Shown here piece by piece: positions 33,188-41,140 of a stretch of 64,000 nucleotides of DNA. The DNA lies in contig NZ_VDUZ01000035.1 in NCBI RefSeq assembly GCF_008039615.1, positions 1-64,000 on the forward strand. Reading direction: 5' to 3'. This DNA comes from Vineibacter terrae. Lineage in GTDB: Bacteria > Pseudomonadota > Alphaproteobacteria > Reyranellales > Reyranellaceae. The translations under genes were made by a program, and so were the position numbers. Below the pieces are notes generated by a model that worked only from the letters and a program-made list of their open reading frames with translations, had not been told where the DNA came from and ran no database searches. Within the stretch, counting starts at the first letter, position 1. Every line of letters begins with the position of its first letter.

Positions 33188-33432
33188 TTCGGCAGGCCGT
33201 TCTCGTCATAGAGCAGCTGGGCATGATCGACGTAGGGGCGCTTCACATGAGCGGCAGCCCGATCGGCGATCGCCAGCAACTCCACGACACTGGCCCTTCC
33301 CTTCCTGCGCTCGATGCGGGCATATCGCTCCCGGAGCGCCTCCTTGACGACCCGGGTCATGCTCTCACCGGTAGCGCGAGAGATCGCCTGGGCGAGCTGA
33401 TGAACTTCCGGATCCTTGATGTTAAGGCCCAT
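33184..33432 (-). CDS. vapB: VapB-type antitoxin
   Basis: An 82-residue antitoxin of the Rv0623-like transcription factor type. The N-terminal part ([18 protein letters not shown], residues 1-18, then [14 protein letters not shown]) is the DNA-binding region; the basic middle ([10 protein letters not shown]) and C-terminal tail should wrap the toxin. It is encoded first in the pair and likely represses its own promoter in 33433-33480, an AT-rich stretch. Confidence 0.88.
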   Translation of the reverse strand: MGLNIKDPEVHQLAQAISRATGESMTRVVKEALRERYARIERRKGRASVVELLAIADRAAAHVKRPYVDHAQLLYDENGLPK

Positions 33433-33699
33433 CGCCGCCTCCTTATCTACAAAATATTACTTCTTCTACCATTCTACCCCATGAATGTCATGCAAGGGGC
33501 AAGCCCCGTATCGCGCGGAACCTGCATATGGAATGTTGCAACATGCCCAGGTGGCCGTAGCGTGGATATAGCTCTCATCGCTATCCTACCCCTCCGCCAC
33601 TCAGGGGCTTCTGCTCGCCGTCGCCCGGTAGTCCAGCTGCTCGACGAAGGACACCTGCCCACATCGGACCTCACCCGCGCGACAGGAAGGACGGCAGGC

Positions 33700-34536
33700 A
33701 TGAGCACGATCACCACCAAGGACGGCGTCGAGATCTTCTACAAGGATTGGGGGCCGCGGGACGGCCAGCCGCTCGTGTTCCATCACGGCTGGCCGCTGAG
33801 CGCCGACGACTGGGATGCGCAGCTGCTCTACTTCCTCGGCAAGGGCTATCGCGTCGTGGCGCATGACCGGCGCGGCCATGGCCGCTCGGCCCAGGTCAGC
33901 GACGGCCATGACATGGATCACTACGCTGCGGACATCGCTTCCGTGGTCGAGCATCTCGACCTGAGGAACGCCGTCCATATCGGGCATTCCACCGGCGGCG
34001 GCGAGGTGACGCGCTATGTCGCCCGCCACGGCCAGCCATCCGGCCGCGTCGCCAAGGCGGTGCTGATCGGCGCCGTGCCGCCGATCATGCTCAAGACGGC
34101 CGCCAATCCGGACGGCACGCCGATCGAGGTGTTCGACGGCTTCCGCCAGCAGCTCGCGGCCAACCGCGCCGGCTTCTACCTCGACATCGCGAGCGGCCCC
34201 TTCTACGGCTTCAACCGGCCGGGCGCGCATGTGTCTCAGGCGGTGGCCCAGAACTGGTGGCGCCAAGGCATGATGGGCGGTGCCAAGGCGCACTACGACG
34301 GCATCAAGGCCTTCTCGGAAACCGATTTCACCCAGGACCTCAAGGCGATCGAGGTGCCGACGCTCGTGATGCACGGCGATGACGATCAGATCGTGCCCAT
34401 CGCCGACTCGGCGCTGCTCTCCGTGAAGCTGCTCAAGAAGGGCACGCTCAAGGTCTACGAGAAGCTGCCCCACGGGATGTGCACGACCCACGCCGATATC
34501 GTGAACCCGGACCTGCTCGCTTTCATCAAGGCCTGA
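33700..34536 (+). CDS. alpha/beta hydrolase, non-heme chloroperoxidase/arylesterase type
   Basis: A 278-residue cytosolic alpha/beta hydrolase: [12 protein letters not shown] (oxyanion region, residues about 27-38), DRRGHGRS, nucleophile elbow GHSTGGGE with Ser near 99, [10 protein letters not shown] giving the Asp, and [11 protein letters not shown] giving the His. This pattern is typical of cofactor-free haloperoxidase/esterases. ATG 33700 is preceded by GGAAGG; the long upstream frame is not supported. It stands just outside the tRNA-linked patch, followed by a small VOC protein. Confidence 0.9.
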   Translation: MSTITTKDGVEIFYKDWGPRDGQPLVFHHGWPLSADDWDAQLLYFLGKGYRVVAHDRRGHGRSAQVSDGHDMDHYAADIASVVEHLDLRNAVHIGHSTGGGEVTRYVARHGQPSGRVAKAVLIGAVPPIMLKTAANPDGTPIEVFDGFRQQLAANRAGFYLDIASGPFYGFNRPGAHVSQAVAQNWWRQGMMGGAKAHYDGIKAFSETDFTQDLKAIEVPTLVMHGDDDQIVPIADSALLSVKLLKKGTLKVYEKLPHGMCTTHADIVNPDLLAFIKA

Positions 34537-34596
34537 AGGCCTGCCCTATCGCCTATCGTCGTCCCGTGCTGTAGATGAGCGGAAGGAGGACCGCCC

Positions 34597-35058
34597 ATGC
34601 AGATCAACGGTGTTGCCCATACGTTCATCACCGCCGGCGATTTCACGGCTGCGCGCGCCTTCTACGCGCAGCTGCTGCCGTTCCTCGGCATGACCATCGT
34701 GGCCGACACGGCGAACACCTTCTACGGCGTCGGCGGGCGCACGGGCTTCGGAATCCATGCGCCTTCCCCGGACCATGCCGGCCAGCGCTTCCGGCAAGGC
34801 ACGGTCGGCCTGCATCACCACTGCTTCCGGGCCCGCGAGCGTGCCGACATCGACGAGGCGCATGCCTTCCTGGTCAAGATCGGCGCGCGCATCGTCCATC
34901 CGCCGCGCGATGACGCCTTCGCGCCGGGCTACTACTCGGTTCTGTTCGAAGACCCGGACGGCACGCGGCTCGAGATCAACCATGTGCCCGGCCAAGGCCT
35001 GCTGGCGCCCGGCTCGCGGATCGGCGGCGGCTACGCCGACGGCACGCAAAACGGCTAG
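34597..35058 (+). CDS. VOC family (glyoxalase-like) protein
   Basis: A 153-residue vicinal-oxygen-chelate protein with two beta-alpha-beta-beta-beta repeats; HTFITAGDFTAARAFYAQLL opens the first and GYYSVLFEDPDGTRLEINH closes the second, with His8, His near 73 and Glu near 127 as candidate metal ligands. It could be an isomerase, a dioxygenase or a resistance protein; the substrate is unknown. It is followed 22 bases later by an acetyltransferase gene on the same strand. Confidence 0.87.
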   Translation: MQINGVAHTFITAGDFTAARAFYAQLLPFLGMTIVADTANTFYGVGGRTGFGIHAPSPDHAGQRFRQGTVGLHHHCFRARERADIDEAHAFLVKIGARIVHPPRDDAFAPGYYSVLFEDPDGTRLEINHVPGQGLLAPGSRIGGGYADGTQNG

Positions 35059-35080
35059 CCCACGGAAGACAAAAGCGGTC

Positions 35081-35482
35081 ATGGCCGATCCGATCCTGCA
35101 GTGGCGCGGCGTGTTCGAGAACGACGAGCTCAATGCCCTGCACGCCGAGTGCTTCGAGCATCGGCTCCTGAACGATGACTGGTGGGGGCAGGTCAATCGC
35201 CACAGCCTCGGCTGGGTGTGCATGCGGTCCGCGGGCGGCCTCGTCGGCTTCGTGAACGTGGCCTGGGACGGCGGCGTGCACGCCTTCCTGCTCGACACCA
35301 TGATCTCGTCGGCATGGCGTCGCCGCGGCTTGGCGACCCTGATCGTCGAGGAGGCGGTCCGTCATGTCAGGACGACCGGCTGCGAGTGGCTGCATGTCGA
35401 TTTCGATCCGCATCTGCGCGCGTTCTACCTGGAGGCCTGCGGCTTCCGGCCGACCGACGCCGGCCTGATCGCGCTACGATGA
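35081..35482 (+). CDS. GNAT family N-acetyltransferase
   Basis: A 133-residue GNAT enzyme: the acetyl-CoA binding motif A is SSAWRRRGLATLIVEEAV (residues about 73-90), followed by the beta-bulge strand WLHVDFDPH and the C-terminal LRAFYLEACGFRPT. It transfers an acetyl group to an amine of unknown identity. Its 3' end overlaps the opposing acetyltransferase gene by 9 bases, a tail-to-tail overlap. Confidence 0.87.
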   Translation: MADPILQWRGVFENDELNALHAECFEHRLLNDDWWGQVNRHSLGWVCMRSAGGLVGFVNVAWDGGVHAFLLDTMISSAWRRRGLATLIVEEAVRHVRTTGCEWLHVDFDPHLRAFYLEACGFRPTDAGLIALR

Positions 35483-35989
35483 GCCTTCCGGCCGGCGCAG
35501 AAACTTCACCATCAGCACCTCATCGACATAGCCATCCGGCGTCTTCAGCGCGCGCGGCTCGACGCCGTAGGCCGTGAAGCCGAAGCGTTCGTAGAGCGCC
35601 CTGGCCGCCGCGTTCTCCTGCACGACGCTCAGCGTGATCTGATCCAGCGTGGCCGCGGCGGCGGCAATGACGGCCTCGACCAGCAGGGCGCCGACGCCCT
35701 GTCCGCGCATCTCGGCACGCACATACATGCCCCACAGGAAGCCCTTGTGGCTCTCCTTCGGGCCGGGGCTTCGCGCAAGCCCGGCCATGCCCACGATTCC
35801 GGCCGCGGCGTACGCGCCGAAGACGACGGATCCCGTCAACCGCTCGGCGAAGGCGGCGACCGGCCGCGCCGCCTCCGCCACATAGGTCGAGCCGAAAGCC
35901 TGCGGCGCGCGCTGCAGGGCCTCGAGCCGGATGGCGCGATAGTCGGCGGCATCCGCCGCCATCAAACGGCGGATCGTTATCCCTGGCAT
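35474..35989 (-). CDS. GNAT family N-acetyltransferase
   Basis: A 171-residue GNAT enzyme with all four motifs: ITIRRLMAADAADYRAIRL at the N-terminus, the CoA-binding MYVRAEMRGQGVGALLVEAV (residues about 88-107), LSVVQENAAARALYERFGF and a short C-terminal strand. Substrate unknown. It starts 3 bases after the stop of the AAA ATPase gene, so they likely share a transcript. Confidence 0.9.
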   Translation of the reverse strand: MPGITIRRLMAADAADYRAIRLEALQRAPQAFGSTYVAEAARPVAAFAERLTGSVVFGAYAAAGIVGMAGLARSPGPKESHKGFLWGMYVRAEMRGQGVGALLVEAVIAAAAATLDQITLSVVQENAAARALYERFGFTAYGVEPRALKTPDGYVDEVLMVKFLRRPEGSS

Positions 35990-35992
35990 GGC

Positions 35993-36559
35993 TCAAGCCT
36001 CCTCCACGCGCCCTGCGTCGCCGATGCCGGCGGCGTCGATGAGGAAGCGCACGCGATCGTCGACCGGCATGCGCGGCACGGTGATCAGCGTGTAGCCCAG
36101 GCCGGTGTAAGTCTCGACCATCGCGTCGTAGGTCCGTTCCGCCTCCCGCAGCGTCTGCTTGCGCTCGCTGTCCTGCGTGAAAATCTGCGGCCACGGCGGC
36201 ATGATGAAGACACGCGGCTCGTAGCGGAACGTGGCGGCCGCCTTCTGCATGTGCGCCGGCACCGCCGCGCCGACCAGCCGCAGATAGCCGACCACGTCAG
36301 GCACGCCACGATCGAGGAACACCGGTCCGGCATGGCCTTGGGCGCTGCGGTAGGATCGCATCTCCCAGCACAGCATCATCTCGGCGAAGAGCACCGGGTC
36401 GCCCCACGGCAGCGCCCGGCCGCCGATCTCCATCTGGTCCTGGATGATGCTGCGTCCCGCTTCGACCATGCAGGCGAAGCCCGCCCGCTGCAGCGCCTCG
36501 ATCAGCGTGGTCTTCCCCGATCCCGGGCCACCGGTCAAAACGAACAATCGCGTAGACAT
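35993..36559 (-). CDS. AAA family ATPase (AAA_28/NadR-like P-loop protein)
   Basis: A 188-residue P-loop protein: Walker A GGPGSGKTT at 10-18 and a Walker B/DR motif in VFLDRGVPD, then KQTLREAERTYDAMVETY in the helical lid. This fits the small AAA_28 group related to nucleotide and nicotinamide-riboside kinases, which suggests phosphorylation of a small molecule (inference). The start is ATG 36559 with the P-loop immediately after, as usual. Confidence 0.82.
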   Translation of the reverse strand: MSTRLFVLTGGPGSGKTTLIEALQRAGFACMVEAGRSIIQDQMEIGGRALPWGDPVLFAEMMLCWEMRSYRSAQGHAGPVFLDRGVPDVVGYLRLVGAAVPAHMQKAAATFRYEPRVFIMPPWPQIFTQDSERKQTLREAERTYDAMVETYTGLGYTLITVPRMPVDDRVRFLIDAAGIGDAGRVEEA

Positions 36560-36625
36560 GGTGCTTACCTTTCCGACGCCGGACCTCATATGATCGCCGA
36601 TCCACCCGGTCCGAGGAGAACGCGC

Positions 36626-37036
36626 ATGAGTGATATCGCCTACACGCCCATCCTGCCCGAGGGCTGGCCGCGGCCGCGCGGCTTCACGCAGGCGGTCGCC
36701 GCCACGGCGACACGCACGATTCGCGTCTCGGGCCAGGTCGGCCAGAAGCCGGGCGCGTCCGTCGAGGCCGGCCTCGATATCGGCGGTCAATGGCAGCTGG
36801 CGCTGGCCAACGTGATCACCGTCGTGCGTTCTGCCGGCGGCGATATCCGCAACATCGTGCTGCTGCGCGCCTACGTCACCGACGTGGCCGAGTTCAGGGA
36901 TGCCGGGCCCGCCATCGGCGCCGCCTGGCAGGCCACGCTCGGCCGCCATTTCCCGGCGATGACGCTGGTGGGCGTGACCGGCCTGATCGATCCCAATGCC
37001 AAGGTCGAGATCGAGGCCGAGGCCGTGCTGCCGTAG
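36626..37036 (+). CDS. RidA family protein
   Basis: A 136-residue RidA/YjgF-like protein, start at ATG 36626 behind CCGAGGAGAA. The family pattern is visible: TIRVSGQVGQKP, LALANVITVVRSAGGDIRNIV, LRAYVTDVAEF and FPAMTLVGVTGLIDPNAKVEIEA, although the classic catalytic Arg position (RxxV near 105) is not obvious (FPAMTLV). RidA proteins deaminate reactive enamines/imines; this may be one of the divergent non-deaminating subgroups. Confidence 0.88.
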   Translation: MSDIAYTPILPEGWPRPRGFTQAVAATATRTIRVSGQVGQKPGASVEAGLDIGGQWQLALANVITVVRSAGGDIRNIVLLRAYVTDVAEFRDAGPAIGAAWQATLGRHFPAMTLVGVTGLIDPNAKVEIEAEAVLP

Positions 37037-37039
37037 CCT

Positions 37040-37396
37040 CTATCTGTCCTTCGACCATATGGCGAGCTCATAGCCGTCGGGGTCGAGGAAGTGGAACCGA
37101 CGGCCGCCGGGAAAGCTGAAGATCGGCTTGGAGATCCGGCCTCCCGCGGCCTCGACGCGACGCTGCATGTCGGCCAGATCGTCGGCGTAGAGAATCACCA
37201 GCGGACCTCCCGGCCTGGCCGGCGTGGCGGTGGTGAAGCCGCCGGTCAAGCGGCCGTCGGCGAACTCGCAATAGGTCGGCCCATAGTCGGTGAAGGTCCA
37301 GCCGAAGGCGCTACCGTAGAACGCCTTGCTGCGTTCCAGGTCGGCAACGCCCAGCTCGATGTAGTCGATGCGGCGGTCGTTCGGTGACGTCGCCAT
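37040..37396 (-). CDS. VOC family (glyoxalase-like) protein
   Basis: A 118-residue single-VOC-module protein: RIDYIELGVADLERSKAFY, AFGWTFTDYGP, and HFLDPDGYELAIWSKD at the end. His and Glu ligand positions match metal-independent or metal-bound members. ATG 37396 is preferred, as the extension to 37444 lacks family sequence. Function unknown; tail to tail with the RidA gene. Confidence 0.88.
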   Translation of the reverse strand: MATSPNDRRIDYIELGVADLERSKAFYGSAFGWTFTDYGPTYCEFADGRLTGGFTTATPARPGGPLVILYADDLADMQRRVEAAGGRISKPIFSFPGGRRFHFLDPDGYELAIWSKDR

Positions 37397-37440
37397 GAGA
37401 CTCTCCTTCGCAGGTCGTGCCGTCGAACCGCCAGACAAGA

Positions 37441-38289
37441 TCACCCTGGCCCGGCGCGCCCTCTCTCCAGCAGCGGCGCCGCGGCCTCGGTGAACAACGT
37501 GCGCAGCTCCTGCCAGCGGGCCGGATCGGAGGCCGTGAGGATGCCGGCGTTCAGCGGCTGGGCCGGGCCATAGGGTTGGCCGTCGTGGCGGTTGGCTACC
37601 CCGCCCGCTTCCTGGACCATCAACGCGCCGGCAGCATGGTCCCAGGGCTTGGTCCAGCGGTAGAACGAGAAGTGGCCGCGCCCGGCCAGGATGTCGACGT
37701 ACTCCATGCCGGCACAGCCGAAGGTGGTGAGCCGCCGAAACCCGTCCACCACCGCCGGCCGGGTCCGGCGCAGAAGCTCGCGCTTGAACTTGGCGCCGAC
37801 GAAACCGACGCTCTGCTTCAACGGCAACGTCGCGGGCAGCCGCTTCGGCTCGCCGTCGAGGCGCGCGCCACCGCCATGGACCGCGACCGCCAACCGATCC
37901 CGCACCGGCTCGAGGATCCAGCCGGCGATGGTCTCGCCTTGACGCACCAGCGCCACGATCATCGCGAAGCGATCGTTGCCGCGTGCGAAATTGGCCGTGC
38001 CGTCGAGCGGGTCCACGATCCAGGCCGCCTCGGCGCTGTCGATATGCGCCACCAGGCCGGGCTCGGCGGCAACCGCCTCCTCGCCAACCACCGGCACGCC
38101 GCGCAGTATCTTCGCCAGGCCCGAAGCCAGCCGCTGCTCGGACATCTCGTCAGCGACCGTCACGAAGTCGCCCGGCGTCTTCTCGCGGATATCGTGCTTG
38201 GCCAGATTACGCAAACGCGGCAGCAGCTCGGCCGCCGCGCACTCGCGCATCAGCTCGGCGACCCGGTCGAGGTCGCCATCACGCAGCAT
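37441..38289 (-). CDS. inositol monophosphatase family protein
   Basis: A 282-residue magnesium-dependent phosphatase of the IMPase/FBPase fold: GEE at 69-71, WIVDPLDGTANF (92-103) and the C-terminal KPWDHAAGALMVQEAGG. It may remove phosphate from inositol phosphate, histidinol phosphate or a related compound. The start at 38289 overlaps the groES stop by one base (TGATG), which indicates coupled translation with a chaperone gene, an unusual pairing. Confidence 0.9.
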   Translation of the reverse strand: MLRDGDLDRVAELMRECAAAELLPRLRNLAKHDIREKTPGDFVTVADEMSEQRLASGLAKILRGVPVVGEEAVAAEPGLVAHIDSAEAAWIVDPLDGTANFARGNDRFAMIVALVRQGETIAGWILEPVRDRLAVAVHGGGARLDGEPKRLPATLPLKQSVGFVGAKFKRELLRRTRPAVVDGFRRLTTFGCAGMEYVDILAGRGHFSFYRWTKPWDHAAGALMVQEAGGVANRHDGQPYGPAQPLNAGILTASDPARWQELRTLFTEAAAPLLERGRAGPG

Positions 38290-38576
38290 CAGGCGACGAC
38301 ACCCATGACATCGCTTTCCTTGAGGATCACGAAGTCCTTGCCGCCGATCTTCACCTCGGTGCCCGACCACTTGCCGTAGATCACCGTGTCGCCGACCTTG
38401 ACGTCGAGCGGGACCAGGCGGCCGTCGTCCAGCCGCGCACCCTTGCCGGCGGCCACGACCTTGCCCTGCTGCGGCTTCTCCTGCGCGGTGTCCGGGATGA
38501 TGATGCCGCCCTTGGACTTGGTCTCGGCGGTCGACGGTTCGATCAGAACACGGTCATGCAACGGCTGGAACTGCAT
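38289..38576 (-). CDS. groES: co-chaperonin GroES
   Basis: A 95-residue Gro[11 protein letters not shown] at the N-terminus, the mobile-loop region [20 protein letters not shown], and the [16 protein letters not shown] barrel strands. It should cap a GroEL chamber in protein folding. The start is ATG 38576; a longer frame from 38633 has no support. It is followed not by groEL but by an inositol monophosphatase gene. A sigma-70-like promoter is readable just upstream. Confidence 0.95.
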   Translation of the reverse strand: MQFQPLHDRVLIEPSTAETKSKGGIIIPDTAQEKPQQGKVVAAGKGARLDDGRLVPLDVKVGDTVIYGKWSGTEVKIGGKDFVILKESDVMGVVA

Positions 38577-38604
38577 CGATTTCTCCCTGACGCAAGGCGC
38601 GCCG

Positions 38605-38633
38605 GTTGTAGAAACCGACGGCAGCGGCGTCAA
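38605..38633 (-). promoter_or_regulatory. predicted groES promoter
   Basis: On the minus strand TTGACG and TACAAC are separated by exactly 17 bases, ending 29 bases ahead of the groES ATG. The -35 box is preceded by C (CTTGAC), also compatible with a sigma-32-type site. No CIRCE repeat (TTAGCACTC-N9-GAGTGCTAA) is seen here. Confidence 0.5.
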
Positions 38634-38644
38634 GTCGGGTTACC

Positions 38645-38715
38645 GGGAGCGCCGGCATCCTGCCGGCACCGGCGCGAAGCGCCGGATCATGAGCCGGCTG
38701 GAAGCCGGCGCTCCC
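38645..38715. repeat. palindromic repeat family E
   Basis: The outer arms GGGAGCGCCGGC (38645-38656) and GCCGGCGCTCCC (38704-38715) are perfectly complementary; within them GCCGGCACCGGC and GCGAAGCGCCGG form smaller stems. It starts 12 bases above the groES promoter and ends 3 bases before the hflX stop codon, so it can act as the hflX terminator. Confidence 0.7.
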
Positions 38716-38717
38716 AG

Positions 38718-40115
38718 CTACGCTCCCTGCCCCAGCCGGGCTGCCAGGCGCGCCTTGGCTTCGGTGTCCAGCGCCACTGTGAAATGCGCAACGTCGTCGG
38801 TGTCACGCCGGGCCCGTACCTCGCCGTGGCGGTAGAGCCAGGCGATCGTGGCGCCGTCGGACAACGGCACATCGACCTCCAGGGCGTGGTCCGCGGCCGA
38901 CAGGCGCTCGCCGATGGCGGTGAGCAGCGCATCGACCCATTCACCGGTCACCGCCGAGATCGCGAAGGCGCGGCGGCGCTCGGCGCCGGTGGCCGCCACA
39001 GCCTCCAGGCGCCGGCGCGCCTCCGTATCGAGCAGGTCGATCTTGTTGAGCGCTTCGATGACATCGCCGTCGGCCATGCGCTCTTCCAGCCCGAGCTGGT
39101 GCAGCACCGCCTCGACGTCGTGCTTCTGCTGCTCGCTGTCGGGATGCGCCACGTCGCGCACATGCACGATCAGGTCGGCCTCGCGCACCTCCTCGAGCGT
39201 GGCGCGGAATGCCGCCACCAGCGTCGTGGGCAGGTCGGCGATGAAGCCGACCGTATCCGACAGGATGGCGCGTTGGCCGTTGGGCAGGCGCACCGCGCGC
39301 ATCGTAGGATCGAGCGTCGCGAACAGCAGGTTCTCGGCGAACACGCCGGCGCCGGCGATACGATTGAACAGCGTCGACTTGCCGGCATTGGTGTAGCCGA
39401 CGAAAGCCACGGTGGGGATGGCGCCGCGCTTGCGGCCGGCCCGATGCAGCGCGCGCGTGCGGCGCACCTGCCCGAGCTCCTGCTTGATCTTCAGGATGCG
39501 ACCGCCGATCAGGCGGCGGTCGATCTCGAGCTGTGATTCGCCGGGGCCGCCGAGGAAGCCGAAGCCGCCGCGCTGGCGCTCGAGGTGGGTCCAGGATCGC
39601 ACCAGGCGGCTGCGCTGGTAGTCGAGCGCCGCAAGCTCGACCTGCAGCACGCCTTCATGCGTGCGCGCACGTTCGCCGAAGATCTCGAGGATGAGGCCGG
39701 TGCGGTCGATGACCTTGCAGGCCCAGGCGCGCTCCAGGTTGCGCTGCTGCACCGGCGTCAGGCGGGCGTCGACGACCGCGACGGCAACGTCCGCCTCGGC
39801 GATCGCCTGCTTCAGGCGCTCGACGGCACCCGACCCAAGAAGCGTCGCGGGTGTCGGGCGCCGCACCACCAGGCTTTCCTGCAGGCGCACGTCGAGCGCG
39901 ATCGCCTCGGCAAGGCCGACGGCCTCTGCCAGCCGGGCTGCAGCGTCGCGCTCGGCGACGCCGTTGCCGCGGGCCTCGGCCAGGATCGGACAGACGATCG
40001 CAGCAGCAGTCGGCTGCTCCGGCCCCTGCTCGTTGGGCGCACGCCGCCGACGGAGACCGTCGTCGTCTCCGTTGACGGGTGCGCTGGGGGACTCGCTATG
40101 GTCGCGCGCGACCAA
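38718..40115 (-). CDS. hflX: ribosome-associated GTPase HflX
   Basis: A 465-residue HflX: N-terminal subdomain (about 60-230) with the glycine-rich GGFGFLGGPGESQLEIDRR linker, then the G domain with GYTNAGKST at 240-248, DTVGFI (G3) and NKIDLL (G4). It rescues stalled ribosomes by splitting subunits under stress. The frame begins with TTG directly after the hfq stop codon; there is no better start upstream of the conserved region, so translation is probably coupled to hfq, as is common in proteobacteria. Confidence 0.93.
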   Translation of the reverse strand: MVARDHSESPSAPVNGDDDGLRRRRAPNEQGPEQPTAAAIVCPILAEARGNGVAERDAAARLAEAVGLAEAIALDVRLQESLVVRRPTPATLLGSGAVERLKQAIAEADVAVAVVDARLTPVQQRNLERAWACKVIDRTGLILEIFGERARTHEGVLQVELAALDYQRSRLVRSWTHLERQRGGFGFLGGPGESQLEIDRRLIGGRILKIKQELGQVRRTRALHRAGRKRGAIPTVAFVGYTNAGKSTLFNRIAGAGVFAENLLFATLDPTMRAVRLPNGQRAILSDTVGFIADLPTTLVAAFRATLEEVREADLIVHVRDVAHPDSEQQKHDVEAVLHQLGLEERMADGDVIEALNKIDLLDTEARRRLEAVAATGAERRRAFAISAVTGEWVDALLTAIGERLSAADHALEVDVPLSDGATIAWLYRHGEVRARRDTDDVAHFTVALDTEAKARLAARLGQGA

Positions 40116-40373
40116 TCAGGCCTCGACTGCTGCCGCCTGCTGCTTGTCGCCTTCGAACAACGAGATCGGTGTGACCGGCATGATGGTCGAGATCGCGTGT
40201 TTGTAGACCAGCTGGGAGTGGCCGTCGCGCCGCAGCAAGACCGAGAAATTGTCGAACCAGGTAATGATCCCCTGCAGCTTGACGCCGTTGACCAGGAAGA
40301 TCGTGACCGGGGTTTTGGTTTTCCGAAGGTGGTTCAGGAAGACATCCTGAACGTTTTGGGCTTTTTCGCTCAT
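40116..40373 (-). CDS. hfq: RNA chaperone Hfq
   Basis: An 85-residue Hfq: Sm1 motif region [20 protein letters not shown] with [19 protein letters not shown] and the Sm2 motif YKHAIST (proximal RNA-binding site). As a hexamer it pairs small RNAs with mRNAs. ATG 40373 follows a leader with a strong hairpin and an A-rich stretch. It is upstream of hflX in one transcript. Confidence 0.97.
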   Translation of the reverse strand: MSEKAQNVQDVFLNHLRKTKTPVTIFLVNGVKLQGIITWFDNFSVLLRRDGHSQLVYKHAISTIMPVTPISLFEGDKQQAAAVEA

Positions 40374-40383
40374 GTTTTGGGCC

Positions 40384-40429
40384 CTTTGCCTTTTCTGTTT
40401 GTTTGCGGCCACCCGACTGGGGTGGCCGC
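40384..40429 (-). promoter_or_regulatory. hfq leader hairpin with A-rich tract
   Basis: On the minus strand GCGGCCACCC and GGGTGGCCGC form a perfect 10-base stem with a 5-base loop (40405-40429), followed by AAACAAACAGAAAAGG before the hfq start. A-rich single strands beside a stem are typical Hfq binding sites, so this may mediate autoregulation of hfq (inference). Confidence 0.5.
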
Positions 40430-40492
40430 GCCGGGCATGGTGAGAGGTCCACCGCCATGCCGCACTGCACAATCATATAGGGTCGACGTGCC

Positions 40493-41140
40493 CTATATCA
40501 ATGCCAGCAGAGCATGGCAGTTGCGCACATGAAGTCTCGGGGGATATGTCACAAATTCGTGCGCTGTCGGCGTGTCGTCACGGATCAGCACGGGCACGCA
40601 ACCCGCGTTGTGGGCGCATTCGAGGTCGATGGCCGTGTCGCCCACGAACCAGACATGCTCGCCCGCAGCCAGGGCGGCGGGCTGCAGCGCCATCATCACC
40701 GGATCGGGCGCGGGCTTGTCGTACGGCGCGTCGGTGGCGCCGACGATCCTGCCGAAGAAGCGATCCCAGCCCAGGTGTGTCGCTTCCTTGCGCAACGCCG
40801 AACCTGTCTTGTTGCTGACGACCGCCAGGTACAGTCCACGCGACGACAAGGCATCCAGCATGGCCTCGGCCCCGTCCTTGGACCGCAGCCGCTCGAGATG
40901 CACGGCGTCGAAGGTACGGAAGAAGACCGTGCGGGCCTCCTCCCAGCGATCGCCGAACAGGGTCGGGAAGGTATCGCGCAGCGACTTGTGGGCGCGCTCG
41001 CGCGTCTGGGCCTCGGTCCAGGACGGCATGCCGAAATGGCCGAGCGTCACGTTGTAGCAGGTCGTGATCACCCCCCAGGTGTCGACCAGCGTGTTGTCCC
41101 AATCGAAGATCAGCGCGCGCGGCGCGGCGAGGCCGGTCAA
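40493..41140 (-). CDS. HAD family hydrolase (phosphoglycolate phosphatase-like)
   Basis: A 215-residue HAD phosphatase: DxD motif FDWDNTLVD with Asp13 nucleophile and Asp15, a helical cap (about 20-90), VVSNKTGSALRKE as motif II/III and WFVGDTAIDLECAHNAG as motif IV. It removes phosphate from a small metabolite. The only start before the motif is TTG (41140), overlapping the stop of the aminotransferase gene (TTGA), so it is presumably translated by coupling. Confidence 0.88.
   Translation of the reverse strand: MTGLAAPRALIFDWDNTLVDTWGVITTCYNVTLGHFGMPSWTEAQTRERAHKSLRDTFPTLFGDRWEEARTVFFRTFDAVHLERLRSKDGAEAMLDALSSRGLYLAVVSNKTGSALRKEATHLGWDRFFGRIVGATDAPYDKPAPDPVMMALQPAALAAGEHVWFVGDTAIDLECAHNAGCVPVLIRDDTPTAHEFVTYPPRLHVRNCHALLALI

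Noticed and set aside
38577-38644. CIRCE heat-shock operator upstream of groES
   Set aside because: The TTAGCACTC-N9-GAGTGCTAA pattern is absent; only a sigma-70/32-like promoter can be read.
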